This document shows positions 44,939 to 53,101 of a DNA stretch of 64,000 nucleotides, piece by piece. Both the position numbers and the translations under genes were made by a program. Origin of the DNA: Bradyrhizobium sp. Gha (GTDB lineage Bacteria; Pseudomonadota; Alphaproteobacteria; Rhizobiales; Xanthobacteraceae). Within the stretch, counting starts at the first letter, position 1. Each line of letters opens with the position of its first letter. Location of the stretch: assembly GCF_900113735.1 (NCBI RefSeq), contig NZ_FOQM01000011.1, positions 1 through 64,000 on the forward strand, in the 5' to 3' direction. The notes under the pieces are model-generated. The model was not told where the DNA came from. It did no database searches and worked only from the letters and a program-made list of their open reading frames with translations.

Positions 44939-46153
44939 TCACTCCTGCTTCATTGCGGTCGGTGTCAAAGCGGTTCTAGCAAACTTCTTCAGTGGCATCG
45001 GTTTGCCGAACAGATAGCCCTGGACGAGGTCAAAACCGAGCTCGCTCACGGCCGCCAGGTCAGCCCTGCTCTCGATTCCTTCAGCTACGGCGCGCGCGCC
45101 GTAGTCCTGTGCGAGCTCAACGATGTGACGGCAAACCGTGCGTTTTAGCCGGTCATTGCCGCAGCCGGCGACGAATTGCCGGTCGGCTTTCAGCTTGATG
45201 AAGGGAATTCTGTCCAGCCCCATCAGCTCCGGCCAATTGGCTCCGAGATTGTCGATCGACAGGCCGATATTGTGGAAGCTCATTTCGCGAGCGATCTCGG
45301 CCAAAAAATCGAGGTTATGGATCGCCTCTTCGCTGGCGATCTCAATCGTCAACCCGCCAAAGGCCGGATGCATCGGCATTCGGCGGCAGAGGTCGCGGAC
45401 GGCCTGCGGCTTTTTCAGATATGGCGTCGGCAGGTTGATCGATAGATCGATCGCGCTCTGCCGTTCCAAAAGGTAATGCCAGTCCTGCAGGGCGCGCTCG
45501 ATCACGAACTCGGACAAGCCGCTGAAATATGGATCGTGACCCTCCGGAATGAAAAAAGCTGGCCGGACCACGCCCCAGGTTGGGTGTCGCATGCGCACCT
45601 TCGCCTCGGCACCCCGGCGAACCAGCGAGCGCGCGTCAATTTTCGACTGGTACCAGAGCTCGAACCAGCCCCCATGCAGCGCCTCGCCGACATGCACGGC
45701 CGGGCTCGGGGCCGGCTCCTCGGGCAGCAGCATCGCCACGCGCTCGCGGAGCGTCTCCGCGGCAAAGGGCGTCGTGAGCGGCGGCAGCATCCCAAGCCCA
45801 TATTCATCGCCGACCTGCTTCACCGCCTTCACGATAATCGAATCTCGCACGCCGACAGCGAGAACCTTGCCATCGAAGGCCTCGCGTACGAGAACCTCCA
45901 GAAATTGGCCTGGCTCGACGCGATCGGCGGCAATGCCAAGCAGGACCAGGTCCGGCAGATCGGCCGCGAGTATAGCTTGCAGCTCGCTCGCAGTGCTGCA
46001 TTCGCTGGCGACGAAGCCGAGATCCTCGAGCACCTCGCTCATGAAAGCGCGCAGATGGCGCTTGCTATCCACCACGCATACGCGCGGCGTCATTTTGCGC
46101 CGTCCAAAAGTCTTCGGCCCCTGTCCGGCAATCTCACTGCTCACATAGTCCAT
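44939..46153 (-). CDS. Degenerate receiver-EAL protein
   Basis: A 404-residue cytoplasmic protein. Residues 20-145 form a receiver-like domain (CVVDSKRHLRAFMSEVLEDLGF), but the phospho-acceptor Asp is replaced (DLVLLGIAAD). Residues 160-390 form an EAL phosphodiesterase fold in which the signature reads EAKVRMRH instead of EALLR and DDFG reads DNLG. The AVAEGIE and QGYLFGKP motifs remain. It is therefore likely a c-di-GMP or protein sensor instead of an active enzyme. It is divergent from the RiPP locus across about 670 bases, and a link is not evident. Confidence 0.8.
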   Translation of the reverse strand: MDYVSSEIAGQGPKTFGRRKMTPRVCVVDSKRHLRAFMSEVLEDLGFVASECSTASELQAILAADLPDLVLLGIAADRVEPGQFLEVLVREAFDGKVLAVGVRDSIIVKAVKQVGDEYGLGMLPPLTTPFAAETLRERVAMLLPEEPAPSPAVHVGEALHGGWFELWYQSKIDARSLVRRGAEAKVRMRHPTWGVVRPAFFIPEGHDPYFSGLSEFVIERALQDWHYLLERQSAIDLSINLPTPYLKKPQAVRDLCRRMPMHPAFGGLTIEIASEEAIHNLDFLAEIAREMSFHNIGLSIDNLGANWPELMGLDRIPFIKLKADRQFVAGCGNDRLKRTVCRHIVELAQDYGARAVAEGIESRADLAAVSELGFDLVQGYLFGKPMPLKKFARTALTPTAMKQE

Positions 46154-46736
46154 CGCAAAGCACTCCCCGTTTCGCGGCGGTGTTTAGCGGCGGGGCGGGC
46201 TAAAATATGGAGAGCTTTAGCACGTTTGTTGAATAGTCCAGGTAAGCTTAAAGCGGCCCTTATTCGTAAAACTGTCCTGAATCCGTTCGGCAAATTTTAA
46301 CTTTGCCCTCGTCCGGCGTTGAGAGCTCGCAACGTAGCAGCCTACTTGTGTGGACTCGTTGCCAAGCATCGCAAGTCAGAATTCGACTCGCCCCAAACCA
46401 GAGGTTTGTTTTGTAACTCATCGTTGCTGAGACCGAACTATATTGGCGATCAACCCGGCGCAAATGCGTGGCTTATTCTCCGCTCCGGGGCACGTGCGTC
46501 AGCTACCGAGCAAATACCAGGGACCAGACTGCCAAATGTTGTTGTCGGGTTCACTCCTCAAGCACGCTATCACCGCAAAGCGCTGTGGTGGTCTGTCGCT
46601 CTGGTGCTGGCATGGACTAACTACCGACAACAAGGAGGTTTCATCCCAGTTTACTCAGCGCTTGTAAGGTTCGAGACGAATGTCGGCTTGTTGACGATAC
46701 GCACGGTCAGACAAAGCCAAAAAAGCAATTTCAGTT

Positions 46737-46752
46737 TGGCACGCCGATTGCT
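46737..46752 (+). promoter_or_regulatory. Sigma-54 (RpoN) -24/-12 promoter of RiPP precursor
   Basis: TGGCACGCCGATTGCT matches the consensus TGGCAC-N5-TTGCW exactly, with correct spacing between the GG and GC dinucleotides. It lies about 70 bases before the precursor ATG. An imperfect NifA-type site (TGT-N10-ACG) occurs at 46681-46696, too close and too degenerate to count on. Confidence 0.7.
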
Positions 46753-46819
46753 CTGTTGCAGCATCGTCACCGATTACTTGCAGGTGACACAAGTAGCAAC
46801 ATTTGGCGGAGGCTTGGCT

Positions 46820-47194
46820 ATGTCGCAGGTTGAGGTAGAACGGTTTGTCGAGAATCTTGCCAACGAAAGTAGTCTGCTTGAAAGCCTTAAACAGAGTGCT
46901 ACAGGTCTCGCACCGATTGTAGCGGCCGGGAGGAGCCGCGGCTACGATTTTACGCTTGACGAGGTTAGGAGCTGCATCCGAGCGCCACGCCGACACGAGT
47001 TGATGCAGCGCGGCGCGTTGGTCGGCAGCAAGCAACATTCGAGCGGTGCTGGCTTGAGTGAGATTGTGCATACCACTGCGTTGGCCAGTTCTAGCTCGCA
47101 GGTACCCACGGCCACCATTCAAGCCGCGGAAGCGGGCCGTGACTTAGTCGCTGTTGTTTTACTTATTGTCGTTGTTGTCGCGGTCACGGTCTGA
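46820..47194 (+). CDS. Nif11-like-leader RiPP precursor peptide
   Basis: A 124-residue peptide. Residues 1-55 match Nif11-like leaders (MSQVEVERFVENLANESSLL, later AAGRSRGYDFTLDEVRSCI). The rest is a Ser/Thr/Ala-rich stretch ending in an extremely hydrophobic tail, LVAVVLLIVVVVAVTV, the likely modified core. Such Val/Ala/Leu-rich cores are typical substrates of PoyD-type epimerases, which put in D-residues. GGAGG lies seven bases before the ATG; the longer open frame upstream is not coding. The epimerase gene follows 128 bases downstream, and a sigma-54 promoter lies just upstream. No obvious GG cleavage site is present. Confidence 0.8.
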   Translation: MSQVEVERFVENLANESSLLESLKQSATGLAPIVAAGRSRGYDFTLDEVRSCIRAPRRHELMQRGALVGSKQHSSGAGLSEIVHTTALASSSSQVPTATIQAAEAGRDLVAVVLLIVVVVAVTV

Positions 47195-47322
47195 GACTTT
47201 CAACTCTGATCGCATAGGCTCGTCCTCAAGGAAGCAATCAGGTCCGAAGAGAACTGAAAGCACGCCGCGACAGGAGTGAAATCATTGTTTTCCGGCCTCA
47301 CTTCAGGCTCACCCGTAACGGC

Positions 47323-48780
47323 ATGACGAACGCTGCCACCGAACACTGCCGACAGATTTTTGGCCGGCGCACGCCCGAGCAACTGCGTACGCTCTCACAC
47401 GTCAAGCGCTTCATGGAGCGGCTGGCCGGTGACTTGGATTTCCGTAGGGCGCTTTCGGAGAACGTTGATTCTCCTCGAGCGGTAACTGATCGCTACGGCA
47501 TCGCAGTTGACCCTATGAAGATGCTGCCCCTCTGGCACCGCGGCTACCTGAAACACCGCTTCAAGCCGGAGTCCAAGCCGTGGCCCCTCGCGATGATGTG
47601 GGACGAGTTTCTCTCCGAGATGTTGCGCCACCGCGATCTCCTGCGCGAACAGGGCGAAATGTCGACGATTAACCCTCGCTTTCATGCGTGGCGCGAGCGC
47701 CAAATCCGGCGCTGCAACGATGAATTGGGCGGAACGGCGGCGTCGATCACGTACCCCATCATCGCTTTTGAGCTGAGCGATGGCTGTACCGTCGGTTGCT
47801 GGTTCTGCGGCCTCTCGGCCGATCGCTTCAAGGGCTACTACGAATATAGCGAAGAGCATGCAGCGCTTTGGCGCGGCGTGGTCGGTATCACGAGCGAGAT
47901 GTTTGGTTCGGCGGCCCGTACTGGTTTCTGCTACTGGGCCACAGAGCCTATGGACAACCCACACTACGACCGTTTTCTCCTCGACTACTATCAAATCACA
48001 GGCGCAATGCCGCAGACAACGACGGCGGCACCGCTCAAGGATCGCGCACTCACCACGCGCGTGCTCGAAATGTTCAAGCGCTACCGCACCGTGACGAATC
48101 GCTTTTCCGTGCTGAGCACAAGACATCTCGACCAGATTCACATGGCGTTTTCGCCTGAGGAGCTGATCGGTGTCGAACTTGTCCTGCAGGGTAAGGAGGC
48201 GATGACGGCAAAGGCTTTTGCCGGACGCGCGCGTGATCGCGGCGAGAGATTTAGGACCGGCAAAAAAGATGATGCAATCGCCCTGCTGGAGAGCGATCAC
48301 ACGACGATCGCCTGTGTTTCCGGCTTTCTCGTAAATATGCTGCAGGGACGTTTACAATTGGTGACGCCTGTGCCGGGTAGCAAACGCTGGCCCCTGGGCT
48401 ACCGCATTTTGAGTGAACGCTTTTTCGGGACGCCTGACGAGTTCCGGGAGAGGCTGCAGAGCATGATTAACGAGCATATGCTCGACAGTCCGGCTCCCGA
48501 ACTGCCGATCCGCTTCCGCAGGGACCTGCAATACGAGGCCATCAACCGATCCTTTCATCTCCGCTCACGTCACATGGAACACCGGGTACTCGACGACATC
48601 ACTGGGGCTTCCGTTGGACATCTAATCGCGTACGGCAACTGCACAGCGTCGGAGCTGGTAAGGCAGGTCACGACCGACGGAACAAGCGTGCTCGCAGTAG
48701 CTGACCTGCTCGATCAGTTATACGCGGCCGGGGTGATTGAGGAGGACTTAGACGACAGCTTCGCCTGGCAGACCAGCTGA
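47323..48780 (+). CDS. Radical SAM RiPP epimerase, PoyD family
   Basis: A 485-residue radical SAM enzyme. The N-terminal Nif11/nitrile-hydratase-like segment (VKRFMERLAGDLDFRRALSENVDSP) is characteristic of PoyD relatives. The cluster motif is C-x3-C-x2-C in SDGCTVGCWFCGLSADRF. The family converts L- to D-amino acids in precursor peptides by radical H-atom transfer. The region after it (RTGFCYWATEPMDNPHYDRFLLDYYQITG) fits the SAM barrel. It lies directly downstream of a Nif11-leader precursor and ends at a strong terminator. No methyltransferase, lanthionine synthetase, protease or exporter is adjacent. Confidence 0.85.
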   Translation: MTNAATEHCRQIFGRRTPEQLRTLSHVKRFMERLAGDLDFRRALSENVDSPRAVTDRYGIAVDPMKMLPLWHRGYLKHRFKPESKPWPLAMMWDEFLSEMLRHRDLLREQGEMSTINPRFHAWRERQIRRCNDELGGTAASITYPIIAFELSDGCTVGCWFCGLSADRFKGYYEYSEEHAALWRGVVGITSEMFGSAARTGFCYWATEPMDNPHYDRFLLDYYQITGAMPQTTTAAPLKDRALTTRVLEMFKRYRTVTNRFSVLSTRHLDQIHMAFSPEELIGVELVLQGKEAMTAKAFAGRARDRGERFRTGKKDDAIALLESDHTTIACVSGFLVNMLQGRLQLVTPVPGSKRWPLGYRILSERFFGTPDEFRERLQSMINEHMLDSPAPELPIRFRRDLQYEAINRSFHLRSRHMEHRVLDDITGASVGHLIAYGNCTASELVRQVTTDGTSVLAVADLLDQLYAAGVIEEDLDDSFAWQTS

Positions 48781-48797
48781 CCTGTCACCCGGCTTTC

Positions 48798-48825
48798 ATC
48801 CGAGCGCTTAGAGTCTCGGATTTTT
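48798..48825 (+). terminator. Rho-independent terminator of RiPP operon
   Basis: ATCCGAG, a 10-base loop, CTCGGAT, then TTTT, starting 17 bases after the epimerase stop. A perfect 7-base stem. Confidence 0.8.
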
Positions 48826-49390
48826 ATGCCAGCCCGCGACTGACGCGCAGGTAAGTTGTAATCGCTCGTCTCTGCCGACAGGACCGAAACCGCGCGTCGA
48901 AGTCATTCAGATCACTGCGCTCCGGCCGTCGCGGCGCAGCTAGACGAGCGCTGATCCACCCGCACTAGTTTCAACTCACGCCTTCAAAATATGATGTAAA
49001 ATTAATATCGCCGGCATATTGCGTGAAACCCGGCTGGGGCTCGGCCGGATCGCCTTCGCCGGCTTTCTCTGGGTGTTGGCGTATCTTGCCTGATCCCAAG
49101 CTGTTTGCGTGCCCAATTGGCGGGGGTCGCGTACCCGACAATATGGTTGAGCCCGCAGCGCGAGGCCCGGCGGGCTTTTGGCCCTACTTGCGCGCACCTT
49201 CTGGTACAAGTACTCTAATGAAATCCGTCGTTTGAGAGGTTTTCGGCTGTGAACGGATGGCGGGTCCCGGCCCTACACCGGTGCCTCTCCAAGCAAGCAC
49301 TGCGCCGATAACCTGCACCCAGATCTAACGGTACGTTTACACGAGCGTCCGAAGCTGACACGCTCGACATCGATCCTGCCTGGAAGCCCC
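48826..49390. other. Intergenic with a second terminator
   Basis: About 560 bases without a recognised gene, containing the hairpin at 49150-49179. Confidence 0.4.
49150..49179 (+). terminator. Rho-independent terminator
   Basis: AGCCCGC, a 13-base loop, GCGGGCT, then TTTTG. No intact gene ends just before it, so it may be the remnant of a lost gene. Confidence 0.6.
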
Positions 49391-50269
49391 ATGAACGATA
49401 TTGCCCCAGATTTGGACTGGACGCCCTTCAACGAAGCGAATTCGATCGAGACCGTGGCGGCGTCGGTGAATTTCCGTGAGCCGCTGACCGAAGTCGCCTG
49501 GAAGAGAGCCGTCAGAGAGGCTGATGCCGTTTGCAGGGCCGCCGGCCTGACTGAAAAGCAGGTCCTTAACTCGGTCCAATTTATGGTGGGTCCTAATCAG
49601 GCTCCCCAGGCGCCTCCGGGCGCCCCAGCCGTCGAGGCGATGATCTTCCTACGCACAGCTGCCGTTTCGATGCCGGGAGCAGGGATGCAGAAGCGCCCTC
49701 TCGAAAGCTTGCAGGTGGGGCGGACTGGCCTGGTCTATCAGGCGATGCAGTATACGAGCTGGGCCGCGTTTGCCGAGCGGCTCGAGCAATTGATCAAGCC
49801 GCCGCTGCGGAGCGCTCTGTATTCGATCAGTGTCGATAACCTGCGGCTTGAATACAAGGATAACTTTCGCTTTGCGGGGACGGGGAAACCAACAGCTCGC
49901 AAGTTGCTCAATGCGGATTCAAAGCTTATTGTGCCGCATGCTTTTGACAACGAGAGGTTGTGGCATTCTCATACCGGCTTTTTCGAGGCCGCCCAAGGAT
50001 GCAGGGAGCGTCTGGTGCAGGTCAATATTGACGCGAGCATGATGCACCCAGCCCATCAGGTTACACCCGACACTTCCGTTCGAGTAATCTCGATTGGCAC
50101 GGCTGTACAGAGCAACCTGCTCGAAGGTTCATCTGAAGCGCTTGAAAATGAAGGCGAAACAGCTATATCTCAGTTGTCGACGTTCAGATCTATGCACGAT
50201 CGTTGTATTGAGCTTTTTAGGGAAATCGTAAGCGCCGATATAGCCATGCGCGTAGGACTTGATTCATGA
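49391..50269 (+). CDS. TIGR04255-like protein, first gene of a coupled trio
   Basis: A 292-residue soluble protein. Its layout resembles the sporadic TIGR04255 family: a first beta-rich half (EAMIFLRTAAVSMPG), a YTSWAAFAERLEQLIKPPL segment where the family has a (Y)xSW motif, LYSISVDNLRLEYKDNF, and a C-terminal helix MHDRCIELFREIVS. No function is known for that family, which often appears in small accessory operons. Its stop overlaps the ATG of the next gene (ATGA). The assignment is tentative. Confidence 0.6.
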   Translation: MNDIAPDLDWTPFNEANSIETVAASVNFREPLTEVAWKRAVREADAVCRAAGLTEKQVLNSVQFMVGPNQAPQAPPGAPAVEAMIFLRTAAVSMPGAGMQKRPLESLQVGRTGLVYQAMQYTSWAAFAERLEQLIKPPLRSALYSISVDNLRLEYKDNFRFAGTGKPTARKLLNADSKLIVPHAFDNERLWHSHTGFFEAAQGCRERLVQVNIDASMMHPAHQVTPDTSVRVISIGTAVQSNLLEGSSEALENEGETAISQLSTFRSMHDRCIELFREIVSADIAMRVGLDS

Positions 50270-50859
50270 CCGGCATTTCGACGGCCGCCCCGTTTTCGAT
50301 CGATATTGATTCCCCCAGCAGTTCGCCTGCTTTTGCGAGGCGCAAACGTCTTGCTCCCTACGCGGTCGCGGGCTCGATGATTTTCTTGCTCGGTACGGCG
50401 CCGGTGGTGAGCGAGGCATCCCAAGCCCCTTCGGCTGTTCGCGGCCCAATTACGACGCGGAATGCGGAAGTGCTCGATGAGCGGCTAAGGTATCAGACGC
50501 CGACAGCTTTCGATCGTGGTATCGCCCGGCTTCGTGATTTCCGTAGCTATAATGAGGATTGGGACGGCAACGGTGCAGCGGCGCCCAGCCAGACTGCTAT
50601 TGATCACGCAATTTCCTATGTGGCCGAGCTGGAGCCTTGGCATCCCGCTCCCCTGACGACGCTAGGGCGAGACGGCAGCGCTATTCTCGAATTCGAAGAA
50701 GATGGCATGTTCAACTCGATCACATTCCTTCCCGATGATAATGTCGAACTCTACTCGAATGCAGAGGGCGCGCCATCGCGGTTCGTCAGTGGGCCGACCA
50801 ATTCGGCTGACGTAAACGCGTTTCTGACCATCGTGATGAATCTACCCACCATCGTCTGA
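50266..50859 (+). CDS. Hypothetical protein with WDGNGA domain, second of trio
   Basis: A 197-residue protein with a possible hydrophobic helix near the N-terminus (LAPYAVAGSMIFLLGTAPVV). It also has a small domain I have seen in hypothetical proteins: RDFRSYNEDWDGNGAAAPSQTAIDHA, then GRDGSAILEFEEDGMFNSITFLPDDNVELY. Starts in the stop of the TIGR04255-like gene and ends overlapping the next start (TGATG). Coupling on both sides points to a joint function of the trio. Confidence 0.65.
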   Translation: MTGISTAAPFSIDIDSPSSSPAFARRKRLAPYAVAGSMIFLLGTAPVVSEASQAPSAVRGPITTRNAEVLDERLRYQTPTAFDRGIARLRDFRSYNEDWDGNGAAAPSQTAIDHAISYVAELEPWHPAPLTTLGRDGSAILEFEEDGMFNSITFLPDDNVELYSNAEGAPSRFVSGPTNSADVNAFLTIVMNLPTIV

Positions 50860-51512
50860 TGCGTTGCGCGGAGTGTCGAAAATGGCTGGGCGGCACAGGG
50901 CGTAGGCTCGCCAGGGACTTGGAAGAGCACTGTCCGGCCTGCGAATGCGAACAGCATAGTGTAGGCGACGGTTCGCCCGGCATCGTCCAGAATGGCGAGA
51001 CGCTCTATCGAATGTTCGTCGATCCTGTGGACGTCGATTCAGATGGAAGGCTCGCGCGGGCGGCCTTTTCCAAGGCTTATGAAGATGGGCTCAGCATTTT
51101 ACGTGAACGCGCGAATGATGCGGAGGTCGAAGCTTTGGCAATCGATATTCTCTCAACAAAGCCAGGAAAGCCGACCAAAAAAGTCCTAGCGATTTTCAGA
51201 TTTGTGTGCGTATCGGTGCGGCAGGAGATGATTGTTTACAACAACGCGTGTGTTCGCGCGTTCTGCGTTTACGATCAGACGGTACCCCGAATTTTTGAGC
51301 AGGGTCTCGCGCCTGTTCCGACCCACGGCATTGTTTTGGCGCGACGAATGTACGTGCCACCCGTCACGGCTCGCCAATTCGAGCACGACTGCAACGTGAC
51401 CCTTCATCGGCTAATTGCGGCCGAAAGGATCGAGGTCGCGGACTTCCGAGACGGTCTGATTCACCGACTCAATGAACGATCCGCAGCCGGCGAATTCGTC
51501 AGAGCGGCTTGA
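50859..51512 (+). CDS. Hypothetical zinc-ribbon-like protein, third of trio
   Basis: A 217-residue protein with CAECRKW ... CPACEC near the N-terminus, a possible zinc knuckle, then LYRMFVDPVDVD. The C-terminal half (KKVLAIFRFVCVSVRQEM) is unfamiliar. The start overlaps the previous stop by TGATG. No family recognised. Confidence 0.6.
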   Translation: MRCAECRKWLGGTGRRLARDLEEHCPACECEQHSVGDGSPGIVQNGETLYRMFVDPVDVDSDGRLARAAFSKAYEDGLSILRERANDAEVEALAIDILSTKPGKPTKKVLAIFRFVCVSVRQEMIVYNNACVRAFCVYDQTVPRIFEQGLAPVPTHGIVLARRMYVPPVTARQFEHDCNVTLHRLIAAERIEVADFRDGLIHRLNERSAAGEFVRAA

Positions 51513-51699
51513 TCTGTCTCCCCTCTCAAAACAAAACCGAAAGTCCCATCCAGAGACTTCGCAGGACCGCCGCAAGCTGGCGCCCCCTCAAAACATCCTC
51601 CCACTCGCGTTGGCCCATTCTCTTAAACCTGATCACACTGTTCATTTGGGCAAGACAATTCCGCACAAGCAGTAGCGCTCGGTCACAGAAGTCTTTGCG
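51513..51699. other. Intergenic, nothing recognised
   Basis: Short spacer between the trio and the integrase remnant. Confidence 0.4.
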
Positions 51700-51929
51700 A
51701 AAGTTGCGGCTTCGAACCATCCTCGAAGCCGCGGTGTTCTGCCCCTATCGTCTGACCAAGCGGATCTACATTTTAACGATCTGCGCGGCACGGCAGCGAC
51801 CAAGTTTTATATCGGCGGCTTCAGCATGCGCGAGATCGCGGAAACGAGGAGCCCGTCGAGAAGATCATTCGCCGCTACATCGGCCGGTCTGCCGCGGTCA
51901 AAGCGAGAATTAGGAAAGCTGCAGGCTAG
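51700..51929 (+). pseudogene. Tyrosine recombinase (integrase) C-terminal remnant
   Basis: The plus strand reads ADLHFNDLRGTAATKFYIGGFSMREIAE, then after a frame change EEPVEKIIRRYIGRSAAVKARIRKAAG and a TAG. This is the end of phage-type integrases, where HDLRGT holds the catalytic His and Arg; the His is now Asn. The N-terminal three quarters are missing. It marks an old mobile-element boundary. Confidence 0.7.
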
Positions 51930-53101
51930 AGAGTAAACAAACTCTGCAGGTGCCCCGATCATGCGCCCCTCGAAATCGTTCGCCGGAAACCAGTAATGAG
52001 GCCTCTCTATGGGAATGAGTATTGCGCCCGACCGTCCAGGGCATGCCCTGGACGGTGGGCCGTCACGAAAACTGGGGAATTTTCAAATGCCATAAGTGGG
52101 GAGAATTACCCCGCCACTCACACCGGAAATTCCAAGACCTCCCGCAAATCGTAGCCGACGCGTACCAGCGTTGGGAGGAGCGCACAATCAACCTGCGACA
52201 GATGCCGAACTCCAGCAAATGGAACAGCAGCTGAAGGACTCAACGCCTGGCCCCGAAGACTATCTAAACAACAACGACGGAGAGGCGTTGTCCGAAAAAG
52301 AAGAGACGGCTCCAGATTCAGGCTCTGAAGGTGGTGATGGCGGAGGCGACGGAGGCGGAGGCGAAGGGGATGGAGGCGGAGGCGACGGAGTCGGGGACCG
52401 CGATGGCGGGAGCGGATAAGTCGATCATCACATAGCGGCCGCGCGGCCGGCACCATTCCTGGCCTGACTTCCCGCGTCCCAACGAACCAAAGAAATCCTT
52501 CGTCGTCCGGCGAAGCCGTCCGACGACCGCTGGAATGACGGCGCGAGATGGATGAAGTAAACGCAACGCTGGCTGGCCTGGGACATCGATGCATCAAACG
52601 CGAAAGTTGTGGTACAGGATCGTTTGTTAGTAACGACTTGAGCCATGAAACCAACCCCGGTTCATTCTCCTTTTTCAGGGTAGATCAGGAAGCACTTGGC
52701 TTCGACAATCTGAGTTCGCACTCTCGAGTGTTCGCCTTTCTTGGTGTTGCCATAGCTAACCGGTCGTTCCGCGGCTGAGTGTATTGCAATTGAATTTGGA
52801 CGCAGCCGCGGTGCGAAACGGCAGCAGTCCCGATCTGACATTGTTGGGGAGGTCTCTCGACTGCAAGCGCTCCACATGAGACACAAACCGGTGTCGTTGA
52901 GATAAGCCCCCTCATTCGGCGCCGTGAGACGAAGGCCATAGATCTCGCTTAATGTTGCTTCACGGCAACATTTCGCACTTTTCAAAGTTCGTTCCATCGG
53001 CGCATGTTGCTCGCAGAGGGAGAATAGTATCTCATCGCAACCGGCAAGGTTGAGAATGTATTTTAAAGTTAGTTCGTCTTATTATTAGGAGCGTCCAGCA
53101 A
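51930..53101. other. About 1.2 kb with no firm gene
   Basis: It contains the Gly/Asp-rich frame at 52096-52419 and otherwise only motif-free open frames. Confidence 0.4.
52096..52419 (+). CDS. Possible Gly/Asp-rich small protein
   Basis: A 107-residue frame with an acidic middle (AELQQMEQQLKDSTPGPEDYLNNN) and a striking tail of Gly with Asp and Glu (GGDGGGDGGGGEGDGGGGDG). The N-terminal part looks out of frame, so a frameshift or a later start is likely. The tail could bind calcium or be a low-complexity core. No family assigned. Confidence 0.3.
   Translation: MGRITPPLTPEIPRPPANRSRRVPALGGAHNQPATDAELQQMEQQLKDSTPGPEDYLNNNDGEALSEKEETAPDSGSEGGDGGGDGGGGEGDGGGGDGVGDRDGGSG

Noticed and set aside
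46319..46819. Upstream extension of the Nif11 precursor frame
   Set aside because: Composition unlike a protein domain, no homology, and it contains the sigma-54 promoter; the ATG at 46820 has the ribosome site.
52662..52997. 111-codon minus-strand frame
   Set aside because: Low-quality composition with many Cys and Ser, no start signals, no family.
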